From: Malurus cyaneus samueli
Lineage: Eukaryota > Chordata > Aves > Passeriformes > Maluridae
Reading direction: 5' to 3'
Assembly: GCA_009741485.1 (NCBI GenBank)
Contig: CM019237.1
Coordinates: forward strand, 47,476,982 to 47,540,981
Length of the DNA stretch: 64,000 nt
A program made the translations under genes and the position numbers. Shown here piece after piece: positions 39,901 to 51,541 of this stretch (within the stretch, counting starts at the first letter, position 1; every line of letters starts with the position of its first letter). Below the pieces are notes generated by a model. It was given only the letters and a program-made list of their open reading frames with translations. It ran no database searches and was not told the origin of the DNA.

Positions 39901-39997
39901 TAGCACAAAGCCCGTCAATTACAGACTAAACGCTAGTAACAGCCTGGATACGGCAGTAAACTAAGATATTCCTATAACAAGGCAGGTTTGCAATCCA
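36901..39997. other. AT-rich non-coding sequence, no gene seen
   Basis: A perfect 16-bp palindrome, ataattgatcaattat, lies at 38151-38166. The stretch from about 39470 to 39840 is very AT-rich with many homeobox-like words (TAATTA, AATTAC) and lies just upstream of the promoter-like cluster at 40.0 kb. Whether it is regulatory cannot be judged from sequence alone. Confidence 0.45.
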
Positions 39998-40172
39998 CCA
40001 ATTTCTAACTTATTTAGAAGGCTATAAAATACTTGGCAGAGGGTATAAATAGTCTCTCTTACCTAAAACTTGTCAGAAGAAAGATCCTTCTCCATTGTTG
40101 TCACCTCCAGTGCCCCCTCTTGCCACCATGGAGATTGGTTCTGCTATGTTTATTGCTCTGTGCCTCAGTTAG
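39998..40172 (+). promoter_or_regulatory. Promoter-like cluster: CCAAT word, two TATA boxes, Kozak ATG
   Basis: A CCAAT word (39998-40002) precedes two TATA boxes, tataaaat (40023-40030) and tataaata (40044-40051). About 75 bp after the second box there is a perfect Kozak context, gccaccatgg (40122-40131). It opens only a 14-codon frame (40128-40172) whose peptide is hydrophobic and signal-like before the stop. A second frame through the same region encodes a Leu/Cys-rich hydrophobic stretch but lacks an ATG. Possible donors downstream include ACAG|GTAG at 40477. The element spacing fits a TATA promoter with a short 5' leader, perhaps for a non-coding transcript. No gene is identified. Confidence 0.4.
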
Positions 40173-40208
40173 AGCCGTGACACTAATCTGCCTGCACAGA
40201 CCAGCAAA

Positions 40209-40245
40209 GGGGTGTGTGTGGGTGTGCGAGTGTGCGTGCGTGTGA
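40209..40245. repeat. GT-rich alternating tract
   Basis: Imperfect (GT)n with GC steps (gtgtgtg, gtgcg, gtgcgtgcgtgtg). Alternating purine-pyrimidine sequence with some CG/GC steps, hence a Z-DNA candidate just downstream of the promoter-like cluster. Confidence 0.85.
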
Positions 40246-43200
40246 GAAAAGAGAGCCTGCTTGACTTCAGGACTGGGAACCTAAACCTCAGGCCAAGTCA
40301 AGGCTGAATGAAAATGATCAAAGCTCTGTCCCTCATCAACAGAGTAGACAAGATTTCTCTCCCCCCTCCCAATGAGAAGTAGGGCTGTCATTAGGGATTC
40401 CCACTAAAAAGCCTCTAACAGAGGCAGACCTTCTCCAGACTGCTAGTGCCTGCCCAGCAGCCCGTGCAGAATACAGGTAGCTATTGTTCCTGAGACAGAT
40501 ATGTAGCCAGCCACTCAGACTCTGACAGATCTCAACAAACCAGTGAGCCTGCCTTCGGTTTAACTCTTTATTTACTAGCAGTTCACTTTTTACAAAGATC
40601 TCCTTTTGCCCTGGAGAGGGAGGGACAGGGAAGGGGAAAAAAGAAAATCAGTAAATTGTTCTGATTTTGTGAAGAAAAATGCTTCACATATACAGGCAGT
40701 AATCCTACGCAAATTTAGGAGAATTGACTTTCATTTTGAAATGTCATCTAGCCTGGTGCTGGACAACACAGCAATAGCACACTTCAGCAGTAAAGCAGGA
40801 TTCTAGTCCTGTAAGGGAAATAAGTCCTGCTCTGCCTTCCTCTGAATTTTCATAATTCATGGGGAAATAAAAGAGTAGGAGTAGATAAGATGCCTCCCTG
40901 CTCAGATAATGTAGGTATTAAGAAACAGAGAAATTTAGTGCAAAAGCTTCAGCAGTTTTTCCTTCAGCTGACTGAAAATGAAGTTAGCATCTCCAGCAGC
41001 AAATTGTGCTAGAGCAAGTAGATAAAAGCAGAGATACTCATTTCAGGCTCATAGCAGTTATATATTTCTATGAGAAGATTTTATTCTCACAAAAAGTTCT
41101 GGGTTTTTTTTTAAGATTTTATATGACATGGAGCTTAAGCATTTATTTGCAAAGACACAGTCAATGAAGCTGTTAGAGGAAATATCCTGACATTTACATT
41201 CTGCACTTGACTTTTAGGAAATATGCATTTTTATATGAAAAGCTAATGATTCTTCATTCTGTATAACTATTGTATAAGTTCAAGGCAGGTGCAGACTTCA
41301 GCTCTAAAACACTTTTCTCCCTTCTGTGTAAGTCAGTCTTAATTTCATTTCAGGCAGATTGCAGTAGTATGTGTATATGCAGGGGTATACTTGCCTTAGG
41401 GTGGGTGGGTTGGATTGCTTTAAAGCAATTTTTAGGGGTAAAGGTTGAGGATTACCAGCAACGTATTTACATGACAATAAAATAAGATTTATAAATGTGT
41501 GATTTAAAAAAAAAAATAGTCAAAATTGAGATTGCTAACACAAGTGAAAATTAGAGACATGACGTCAGAAGCATTATTTCACCCTGACAGAACCTATCAT
41601 CCCAGAGAAGCCTTCCTACCCATTACAAATAAACAATCATTTTATCACCAACTTCCAAATGACCTTCTAAAAAAACTGTTTGTGATTTAATTTGAAAGTT
41701 GTCAATGGTCACTTTGGAGTGTTTGAAAGAACCTTTTCTCTATGTTTGAGAATTTAATTACATTCCTACCAAAATGCCAGGCGTTCAGAGCCATTCAAAA
41801 TTCTTCCAGTGAAGTGAGGAAACAAACAAACAGGAAAGCAAATCAGAGTCATTCAGTGCAACACGCCCTGTGTGGCAAAATATCCCTAGTCTTCCCAATG
41901 CTTTTTAAAGAGCCAGGACTTTCCATTCAAAAACCTTATTCCTTTTTAATTTCAGAGTATCTCTTTCATATAATTTGGAATATCAGTCCTTAATGATAGA
42001 CATATTCTTTGGATTGGACTTTTTATCATCAATTGTATGCCTGGTGTTAAGTAGGAAAATAACCCTCCCAATTATAAATATGTTTGCAAATTAATCATGT
42101 TATTAGATAAAAGTATTAATTTATCATACATTCTGAAGCACGGTGCACCAGTACCCCTTCTATTAGAGCAAACTAGTAACAAACTCTTGCCACTAAATGG
42201 AATTCAAAATTTCTGGAGACATAATTGCCAGGAAGATCCTCTGCTGCTGGTGTACAGCATGGAAAAGCTGGTGAGAATGTGACCATGGAGCTTCAGCTAC
42301 AAAAGCCTGTGGAGTACATGCTACTATCTAGAAATATCTACCCTGCCCTGTATGTGCATTCCACTGCCATGGAAAGCCAGCTTTGAAGCCCCACCAAGGA
42401 CCATGTGACAAGATCCTGAGCATGATCATATGTGCCTTCAGCCTCTAGCAAGGCCTTGCTAAGTGTTACAACCCTGGGGTATTTCACCCAGAATCAAGGC
42501 TCCCTCACACCTTCCAGTGCCGTTTTATCCTGGTACGAGCTCCTCTGCTGCCGGCTCTGTGTCTCCATGAAGGCACACACCATTTAAAAGAGAGCAGCAT
42601 CAGTAAACACCCCTTAATAGGAGGATGAGAATCAAAACTTTCTGGAGGGACATCACATCAGAACTGGGCGCTTTACCAGAACACGGAGAAGTTGGCTCTT
42701 GCTATGAAGGTGCGACCTCTTCTCCTCCTCCACAAAAACCCTCCCTGATTTTACTGGAGCAATCCCCAGGCTGCATCCCTAGATGCAGACAAGATTGGAG
42801 AGAAGTATTCTGTCCAAAGACTTACACAGTCCCTGAAGGTCGCCTTTCAGAGGGGCAATGGTCATACTTACCAATCAAGTCTACTCCAAGTCACCAGTAA
42901 AAGATGTCTTCCTATAAAGTAAACCTTGTAGGATTTATGTAAAGGATGATGCTTGTTTACACTGATTGTCACTAATATTTTTCTCTCTTTTTTTTTCTTT
43001 ATATTTTAAACAACAAAAACCACACAAGCACAAAGTGGAAGGGAAAAAAGGGGCCACTTAGGGGGGAAGAGAAGCAAGGCTTTTTTCTTTTATTTTTTTC
43101 TTTTTAATTGTGCAAGTCATCTACTAAAAGCAGGCATTATGGACACAACATTGGGTAACTAATCTCACTTACCATAGGATATTTGAACAGTTTGAATTGA

Positions 43201-43732
43201 TTTCCCAACAAGAGAGCATAAAGGAAGTCAGGTATGTCTTGTGTAACTATTCTGCATCTGAGAAATTTGCTTGAGAACAGACTGCTGGAGTCATTTCTTT
43301 CAGCTAGCCCACACAGCCCCACTTTGGCAAACAAAGCATATACCAGTATCACATATCCATTTTCCTTTGGAGATTCCATTTTAATGATTCTGTAGTAAAT
43401 ACCTTTGTATTTAGAAATTATTCATACCAGACACAAATAAAAAGCGCAGTGTTTCAGTAACTGTCTCATAGAGGTGAAATGCACATAATATATTCAAATA
43501 TGCAACCTCAGTTAACCTTTTGCCTCATTTTGTGGACAAACCTATCTATAAAAAGTTAGCTCCCTCCATCATCAAAAGTCAGTTTTACAACTCCACATTG
43601 TTTGTGGCTAGTTCTCTATATAAAAGAACGTAACAGGAGGTGATCTTCATGAAGTGCAATTCAAATTTAACTCATTGTTATTCTTGAACTTTATTTCCTT
43701 AATATAAAAGCCATCATATAAAAAAGCACTGA
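40246..43732. other. Non-coding sequence with GC-richer patch at about 42280-42860
   Basis: Contains an A11 run (41506-41516) and a pyrimidine-rich stretch around 43081-43107. The patch at 42280-42860 is GC-richer and includes a 91-codon plus frame (42625-42900) that I do not recognise. No transposon or RNA gene can be assigned. Confidence 0.5.
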
Positions 43733-43744
43733 TTTTTTTTTTTT
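43733..43744. repeat. T12 homopolymer
   Basis: Twelve consecutive T followed by attaaaag. Ordinary simple sequence. Confidence 0.85.
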
Positions 43745-44586
43745 ATTAAAAGATGTTTATTTATTATGTGGCAACTAGACTTCATGTATCTCAGAAAATA
43801 CTGAGAAGTGTAAGATATAAAGATATAAAAATATTTTGACAGGAGGCAGTACCTATTTTGCTTTGGGTGTAGGCAAATACAGCATGTGACAGAACTTAAA
43901 ACTAACATACACTGAACTATGTTTTTTTTTACTGAGATATAAATTGCAGTTGATTAAGAATCCTTAGACTTGGGAAAATTTGGTATGCATATTATTAATG
44001 GAACTGCTTTTCTTTAAAATGCTGCTCTAAAGAGCACAACTTCTTTCACAGAAACATAATTAGAGTATTGCATTCTCCACTAGATGCTTTGTGAAAGCAA
44101 ATGTCAGGGATTACGACTGGGCAAGATAATTACAAACATTCTACATAAAGGCATAGGAAACCAGCATCAGAGGTGCATTTCACCAGTTCACATTCCTCCT
44201 ACAGATTACACTTTTGATATGTGATCTATTGGAGAAAATGAGTAGAAGGTGACAGTACTTTTTTTTTTTCCTCCCCTCATTACTTTTGAGCTAACATCAG
44301 CAGACCAAAGCACTCTTCAAATAAATCCTTTTCTTTTTTGTAAAGTTTCAAATTCAGAGTCGCAAATACATACTTTGTAAAACCTCCCTCTATTCAACTC
44401 TGAGCCCAGATATTTGCCTAGCTAACCAGCTAACCATGAATTACAGCAACAGGGCACATTCACACACGTAGAGTAAATTAAACCACCTCTTTTTAAAAAC
44501 TTTACTTTTAAATTCATCTTGTGCCCAGTTCCATGTCAAGACAAGATAAATAGAATAAATAGAACAAGATATTTTCTTCATAAAAT

Positions 44587-44630
44587 CCCCAAACAAACAA
44601 AAACCCCACAAAACATACCCCAACCCCCCC
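44587..44630 (-). repeat. C-rich tract: four-run G-quadruplex candidate on the minus strand
   Basis: Four C-runs on plus (44587-44590, 44604-44607, 44618-44621, 44624-44630) give four minus-strand G-runs of at least four. The loops are 2, 10 and 13 nt in minus-strand order. This meets a relaxed quadruplex pattern on minus and an i-motif pattern on plus. The surrounding sequence is A-rich, so the tract stands out. Confidence 0.8.
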
Positions 44631-45313
44631 AAAAAAAATCAACACTACCCCAAATGTGTTGAACACAAATTGGATCTTTCCCCTCGCTTACTTAAAAACA
44701 GTGAATAAGTAGGCACACTACATTCAGATATTCCAGTTTTGACAATTCACTTGTTAACAGGAATTAGTATTTATCACTTGTTCTCATCACCTTGGATGGA
44801 TTTGGACCTACCGTTTAAGCACTGATCCATGGGAGTTGCTGTTTTTTCAAAGGGGCACATTTTGAAGTAAAGTAGCTGGATGGAGAAAGGCAAGTCAGGA
44901 CTGCCCCTGTAGCTTCAACCTGCCGTGGATAGTTTTCTTCCTTGGAATCTTTTGATAAAAGCCAGAATACAACTTGATTTATTAATGTGGCAAAGTCATT
45001 ACAATTCGGAGTTAAAAATGTTATTGGACTTCCCTCCAGCTAGTGCTGTTTAAGCAAGCCTTTAAAAAGCAATTTAATTCCATTCCACAAAGTCAAATTT
45101 CCTCCACAGATAATTGGTTTTCATTGTATGTATAAAAAGCTGCAATGAAGCCAATAAGCCAAACTATATCTTTCGTAAGAGTTATATTTATTGGTGAAAG
45201 ACTGACCTGCTTCTGACAGAATTGTATTGTCTGTTTTTTTACTGTTTACCTGAAATCTTTCTAATAACACAAGCACACACTACAGTAGCATTCACCAAGG
45301 TACTGTGTAATCT

Positions 45314-45333
45314 GAATAATCAAGAATAATCAA
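45314..45333. repeat. 10-bp tandem duplication (2 copies)
   Basis: The unit gaataatcaa is repeated exactly, followed by a partial third copy (gaatt). Minor slippage repeat. Confidence 0.85.
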
Positions 45334-45826
45334 GAATTCTTCTGGCCTCTCACATTAACAGCCAAATAACTTTATGCTGTCAGCTGTCATAGATTAAATC
45401 TTCATGTATAAACTTATTCAAAGAGAATTAAAATATTCACACTGTTTTGAGAGCTTGAATCAGTCAGAAAATACTTGCCTGGCTTGGGTCATTAACTGTA
45501 TATTTGAAAACTGCCATATTAAAACAAATATTGAAACCTGGTTTTGTGTATGTATATATAATATACAATAATATGTATTACCCATTGGCATGTTTATATT
45601 CCAAGAGCCTGGGAACAACAGTGCTCTTTTGAGCATCTTGAAGCATCAGACTTGGAAAGCTTGCACACTAATTACAGCACAACAACAAAACAAAGAAATC
45701 TAAAAGCTTAAGTATTTTTGCATTTCCATAAGTTGAATATGCAAAAATAGGCATGAAATTTTTCTATAATTAAAAAACTTCACAAGAGCCCCACACTCAT
45801 TCAAATCTTGTTTACAGCAGATACTT

Positions 45827-46344
45827 ATGACTAAAAACAATCTTCCATCTCAAGCAGCCAAATGCAATAAAAATACTTACCAGATATCTTGCCTTTCCTT
45901 GAATTCCTGTATTTATCTTTTTCTTTTTTCTTTTTCTTTCTTAGTAAGACAAGGAGATTCATGTTTAAAAGCTGTGTTAGTTACTGTCCTCCTGCTCCCG
46001 CAGCTCTTCAGTTGTAGGTACAGAGGAGCTTGGCTGTATTGTTTTGAGATAAAGAGAATGGCCTGTGTGAGCCAAGATATTCTGTACTGTCTGATGATCT
46101 CTGCAGTGCTCTTAAACTCCTCCACCAAGACAGGTATTTTTTTGCTGTCTGTTGTCCAAACAGTTTCATCAGAGATTTTACAGCGACCTTCATTTTTCAT
46201 TTGTGGAGGCCCTATGTGCTGGGAGGAGAGAGGTTTCTTTCTCTCAGTATTTATTTGCTTTTGTATAGGAGGAAGAGGCTGAGAGATTTTCAATTTGAGA
46301 TCAAAGACAAGCACATGCAATGGGACGAAACATAGTTTTCTCAA
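45827..46344. other. Region open on both strands (151 and 144 codons), no recognised product
   Basis: The plus frame 45827-46282 and the minus frame 45913-46344 overlap almost completely. Stop-free runs of this length are expected once or twice by chance in a window like this. On plus, a strong polypyrimidine tract ends in TTAG at 45944, an ideal-looking splice acceptor into the plus frame. On minus, the frame starts only at a TTG and ends inside the same simple-sequence tract, where it encodes a run of Lys/Glu/Arg. Neither translation matches a family I know. A plus-strand cryptic exon is conceivable but unproven. Confidence 0.2.
45916..45944 (+). repeat. Homopyrimidine mirror repeat / polypyrimidine tract
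   Basis: Positions 45917-45936 read ctttttcttttttctttttc, a perfect 20-bp mirror repeat made only of C and T. The tract continues to TTAG at 45944. Homopurine-homopyrimidine mirror repeats can form intramolecular triplex (H-DNA). The tract also has the form of a strong 3' splice site. Confidence 0.85.
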
Positions 46345-46427
46345 TTGTGCTCAGAATAGTAGTCCCTGAGTTCCCACATTCAGAGCTCTCAACACTGTAA
46401 GCTTCACAGGGTGAAAAAGATGGATAG

Positions 46428-46470
46428 TTATATATACACACGCACACAGATGCACGCACACACACACATA
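46428..46470. repeat. TA/CA microsatellite
   Basis: Imperfect alternating tract: tatata, then acacacgcacacag, then cacgcacacacacacata. Alternating purine-pyrimidine with CG steps, so also Z-DNA-prone. Probably length-polymorphic. Confidence 0.9.
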
Positions 46471-49400
46471 TTTTAAATATATTAGTTTTCCCCCTTGCAG
46501 CACTGCAGTCTCTCTATTGTCAAATAATAACTGTATCTGAAAAGAAAGCACTTAATAAGGCTAAGGTCAGACTGCTTAGACTTGGCATTTGCTGCGATAA
46601 CAAATCAGAGATGATAGCATCGTACAGATTTATGAATTTTTTGCCCCCGCAGTCACAAACATCAGACGTTTACTTTATAAAGAAAGCTTTTAGATTCTTC
46701 CTGCAGTTTCCATAGTGATTTCATTTTTTCCCTTTTATCACAGATTGGCTGAAGTACTGCTACCCTTTGTGCTTTAAAAGGCTTGTGCTACCAACTGTCG
46801 ATATAAAGGCACTGTAGCTAAAGCACACATGCAACACAAACTGTCAAAAATAATTGAAATAGATAAATACTGGCTGAAAAAGGTTTTGGTATTTTCTCTG
46901 CTTGTCCTGAAGAATATAGTAAAATAGTATTTCATCTGAATAAATGTATTTAACTTGAGCCAACCACACTTCTATTCCATTTCTCATAACCTATGGTACT
47001 TCTATTACAGCACTTGTTACGCAAAAAAAATTACTTTCTTCTCAAAAAGTTTTAATACAGCCTACATCAAGCAAAATGCCTGTGTTTGTTAGATATAAAT
47101 GAAACTACTTTCATTAATTTTTGGAATCTTCTAAAGACATTGCTTATGCCAATAATATTCTTGCTCTAAGAAGTTATTCTTTTAGGGAACATGATGATTT
47201 AAAGAACAATTACAGTGTTTCTGGCAAAGCAAACAATACTCTCTCTTGCTGGAAAGATAACCACCTTTCAAAGTAAGCCTAAAGGATTAGTTTCTGTTTA
47301 ACCCCTCGCTAAACAAATGAGACCATCATCTTAACAAAACAGAACTCAGCTAAGTAAACACCCCTATTCAGTCATCATTCCTTTAAAAATGTAGTCTTTA
47401 GATTGCAGAATGAAAGCACAGTATTTCCCTACCCCTTTTAACCAGCTTAATAGAAGCTGGTTGTGTGGTTAACCCCAGCCATTTGCTTCACTCTCATGAG
47501 TTTCTGTACCTCTGAGTCAGAAATTCAAAATATTGAATTCCTATCATGTCAAGATAAATATATTAAAAAAGCTTTTTGAGCTGGTAGTTTTCCAGGTGAC
47601 TATAACAGTAATAAGTTTGCTTATTTTCATACAAAAATGTAAGAGTTAACGCAAAATTCACATGAACAAATATCTTAAAAACTTACAGAATACAGCAGAA
47701 TTCAACAGATACTTTAATTTAGGAAAAAAAACCTAAAAGTGAAGAAACAGACACTTCCTTTGGCATGCATTTATGACAATTAATTATTTATTTCAAAACA
47801 GATTATCTACAGAAAGCTACCAAGCTCCCTGTTTTAATTGTCATCTATTTATATGGGGAATTATACAACTGACTTTTGCTGTTGGCATATTAAATTCAAA
47901 GGGATCCACATCCTCTAAATAAACACTAACTGTGAGCATAAAATATGTTAATGCTTACAATAAAGTTTATTGGAAAAAAGAATATGCAGCAAGGTGGAAG
48001 TGAAGGATTAAATGTAACTGGAAAACTGACAGTTACAAAGTTCTTGTTGATTACTGACATACTCCACAAGTGGTCCTGGCCAAAATTAGTACAGAGACAT
48101 GCAGCAGATTTTGGAAAGCTGCAGAGACAGCTGTTGCTGCTCTGGGACACGAGGGTGGGCTCCCAAAAGTCCCGTTACCCCTTGGCAAGCAGCACTAAAC
48201 TGTCCCTTGTAGCAAACCCAACAGTCTGAACCTACCCTTCATACCTATTTCCCCAGAACCAGCTTAAGGACCATTTAATGAGCGAATTAAGTGGTGTGTT
48301 CTGGTAATCGAGATTATCTGACTCACAATGATAAACACTGTCTTTGTGCAGATTTTTCATGCATTGGGTAAAAAAAAACCCTCATGCTAAACATTAGTGA
48401 CTAGAACCCTGACTTTCCAATAGGATTATGACTTTTCACACTCCCTATTTTAAACATTATAGTTATTTTAAAATCTCGCATGCACACATACTTCATCACA
48501 AACCTGAATCATCAAGGAGAATTTCTATGCAACAAGGGGGAAATGTGGATCCTTAAAAATAACTCATCAATTAAAAAAATATGAAAAGGTTTTTCTCTGA
48601 AGGAGTAAGGATAAGAAATTTGTCTTGCAAAAAACCAAAATAATTGAAATCAGTTTCATCCCACCTAAAAACACTAAATCAAGTTTTCACAGTACTTTAT
48701 TTGCAAACTTTACATATGTAAGATCTTCAAATGGTTTCTGCAAGATTCACAGGGCAACCGACTTTCTGGGGATTGTATGAATCTGTTGAATTTATCCCCA
48801 GTCTTCCCCTAATCCAAGGAACTCTCAGGAAATTACTTTTTTAAAAGGAAAACACAAACTAAGGGTTTGTTTGTTTTTTTTTTTTTTAACTGTTAGAGAA
48901 CAAACACGGCATTTGAAATGAAGAGTTGATTAACAGTCTACATTAAAAAAAGAATTTCATGCTTCTTTGCACACAGCTTCACATATTCTCCTTGGAGAAA
49001 ACTCTTAAACACAGCAGGAATGTGCTAAGTAAAGTAAGTAAATATTTGTTGCTATACTCTTTTAGTTAAATCTCTTAATATAAAAGGTGCTTCAGTCATG
49101 CAGCTGATGGGAATCCAGGACATTCACTCATTCTCTTCATCAAATAAGAAAGATAGGTCAAGCCCAGAGTGTGACAATCCTTCCTCCTGTCACACTCTGC
49201 AGGTAGACCTCACGCATTCACTGTTTGTCTTTTAGCTTAGGCAGTAGAGGCCAATACTTCTACATCTCACATTTTTTCATTAAAATTCATAGTAAAAAAA
49301 TCAAACAAAACTACAGACAATTCTCCTTCCTCAACAGTTCTTCAGCAATGAGACCCTCTTTCTCATCCTCCAGATTAGAGTGGGAAGGGGCAGGGGAGCA

Positions 49401-49742
49401 GAGTATGTAGCTAAAGAGACGGACTATATAATTATTGGTTTCCATAAATCAACCTGCAAACTACCCATAAAAGAAATTAAAAATACTTTTCTTGAACACA
49501 TAGGGAGGGGTCATATTGTCCTTTACAAGATAAAAGAAACATCCTTTGTTTCACTCATATAGTGTTAATTTTTCCTTCTGGGGGTAACAATTTGCTACTT
49601 CCTCTGATTTTCCAAATCCATCCTCCATGCAAAATGTGTTTAGTCAAAGACTGAAAACCTTCAACCTACTGTGAGACATGAACTACCAAATTCTTTACAA
49701 TTTACATTCCTAGTCCAATCAGTCAAATACTCTGCAGTCTTA
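46471..49742. other. AT-rich non-coding sequence, no gene seen
   Basis: Contains a T14 run at 48874-48887 preceded by GTTT units. Open frames of 74-94 codons (47926-48150 minus, 47945-48229 plus) overlap and are unrecognised. Nothing else is supported. Confidence 0.55.
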
Positions 49743-49999
49743 AATGATAGCGCATCTCAAGTTGGAAGGGACCCATAAGGATCACCAAATCCAGCTCACT
49801 GCTCCTCAGAGGATTACCTATAACTGAATCACGACTAAGAGCTTCACCCAAATGTTCCTTGAACTGTCAGGCTTGGTGCTATGACATCTTCCTAGGGAAG
49901 CCCACTGCAGGGATCAAATACCTTCTGGGTGAGGAACCTTTTTCAAGTGCTGACTATGAACTTCTCCTGATGCATTTTAATTCTAATTCCTCATGTCCA
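49743..49999 (-). mobile_element. CR1 LINE, degraded 3'-end fragment (minus orientation)
   Basis: The plus strand carries, in the right order and spacing, the landmark words of the antisense 3' end of avian CR1. These are a gttggaagggacc block (49761-49773), gaactgtcaggcttggtgct (49861-49880), a ggtgaggaacctttt block (49928-49942), cttctcctgatgca (49961-49974) and an attcctcatgtcc block (49986-49998). CR1 3' ends are normally written with the terminal octamer at the other end, so the element itself runs on the minus strand. It is severely 5'-truncated and diverged, with no intact octamer array visible, hence an old copy. CR1 encodes its own reverse transcriptase when intact; this fragment covers only the 3' non-coding part. 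The plus frame 49859-50116 runs through it and is not a gene. Confidence 0.92.
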
Positions 50000-51514
50000 A
50001 ATAAGCTCCTGATTTATTTACCCACCAGCTCTAGAAGACAGCTGTGTATCTTCTCTCTGTCAGAACCTAAGCCAGTAACACCACGAATTCCCTGTAAGGT
50101 ATCCATAATTTCCTGAGAAAGACAACCAAAAATCTTCACTGAGAGATTGAAATATATATTAAGAAAGAAAAATAAGGCAGCTTTTTATACTATCTTTAGG
50201 ATCACAAAGATATTTCTCTTGTACAGTAAATGGAATCTAAAAAGTCACTTGGTACCTAACGAGAAAAGAAATACCGAAGTACAGGACATGCAACATGAAG
50301 TGTCAGAGCAGTAATTCAGAGCCAGTTTAAAGCCCTTAAACACTTACATCATCTGGGTCAGTGTTAGAGAACACAGAAGTGTTTTGCTGCTTTGTCTTCA
50401 GTGGCATCTCAACTTTTTAAAATATGCTGATGTAAAACTGTTTGCTGGAAATCTTCTTTAATGAATTAAAGCATCATATACATCCAGAAGAGTGACAGCT
50501 CTGAATCAAGGAGCTAATACAACAATGACTAACTGGTTATGAGTTCAGCAGAAAATTTGCACACAGATTTTCCCATGCAATTAGATGGTGAGACAGAGCT
50601 GTTCTACATGGAAAAACATTGAACATATTCCATTCTTCATCAGTAAAAGATTGTTTTCAGACATTGCAAATTTTTGCTGGAAGACAATTAACCTGAATGC
50701 CATTACTGTTGTACCTAACAACTGCACCAGGGTACAAGGGCACTTTCTTATCCTTGAAAATCAACAACTAATCCCCAAGAGATAAATCGTTTTAAACAAT
50801 TTGAACATGGGTCTGTGCTTATGTGGACCATTTCTGTGCATCCACTGGCACAGCTGTGAATGCAACTACCTAAAGTTACTACAACACATACATTGAAAAC
50901 AACCACCACCAGCACAAATTTTGTTAAATCACCAAGAACACGTATTAAACTGCTGTTTGAAATATTAAAATGAAGGGAACTGTGGTGGGTTAATTTTATT
51001 GTTTTCTATATATTGTTGTGTTTTTACATAGGCAAGTTAAAAAATGTTCCTAACTATGACAACAGACATTAAAACAATATTTATCATGATTTTTAGTTTC
51101 TGGGAGAATCCCAGAGCCTTGTCACCCACCTCAAGGATGAGATGATTTCTAGCAATACCTAAGAAGTTTATATTTTAGCAAAACAATGATACTTGTGCCA
51201 TATTTTCATTGCTGAGCTTTAGTCAACCTTTAGATTAGAAGAATTCATGGGAGGAAATTTCTCAGAATCCCTGACTAAAGTAAGGTTAATTTTAATTTGA
51301 TACCACAATAACAAGGAAAAAAGTGAAAGAGCAGTATTTAGAGAAAAAGGAAAACCACATTCAAACCACACACAGAGCTACCTTTACAATAGACACAAAG
51401 TTTCTCTAGAAAGTGTCTTCTACTGATCTCTAAACTTTGCAGAACACATTTGTTCCTTGGCATTATGCTGCATATTTTAACTTTATTGACAGAATTTTCC
51501 AGAAATACCTCTCA
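50000..51514. other. AT-rich non-coding sequence, no gene seen
   Basis: The first 60 bases may be further diverged CR1, but I cannot support that word by word. The rest is featureless. Confidence 0.5.
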
Positions 51515-51541
51515 GATATATATATACATATATATATATAA
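51515..51541. repeat. (AT)n microsatellite
   Basis: About 27 bases of TA dinucleotide with a single C interruption. Ordinary simple repeat. Confidence 0.9.

Noticed and set aside
49859..50116. 85-codon plus-strand frame as a gene
   Set aside because: It lies largely inside the antisense strand of a CR1 3' fragment.
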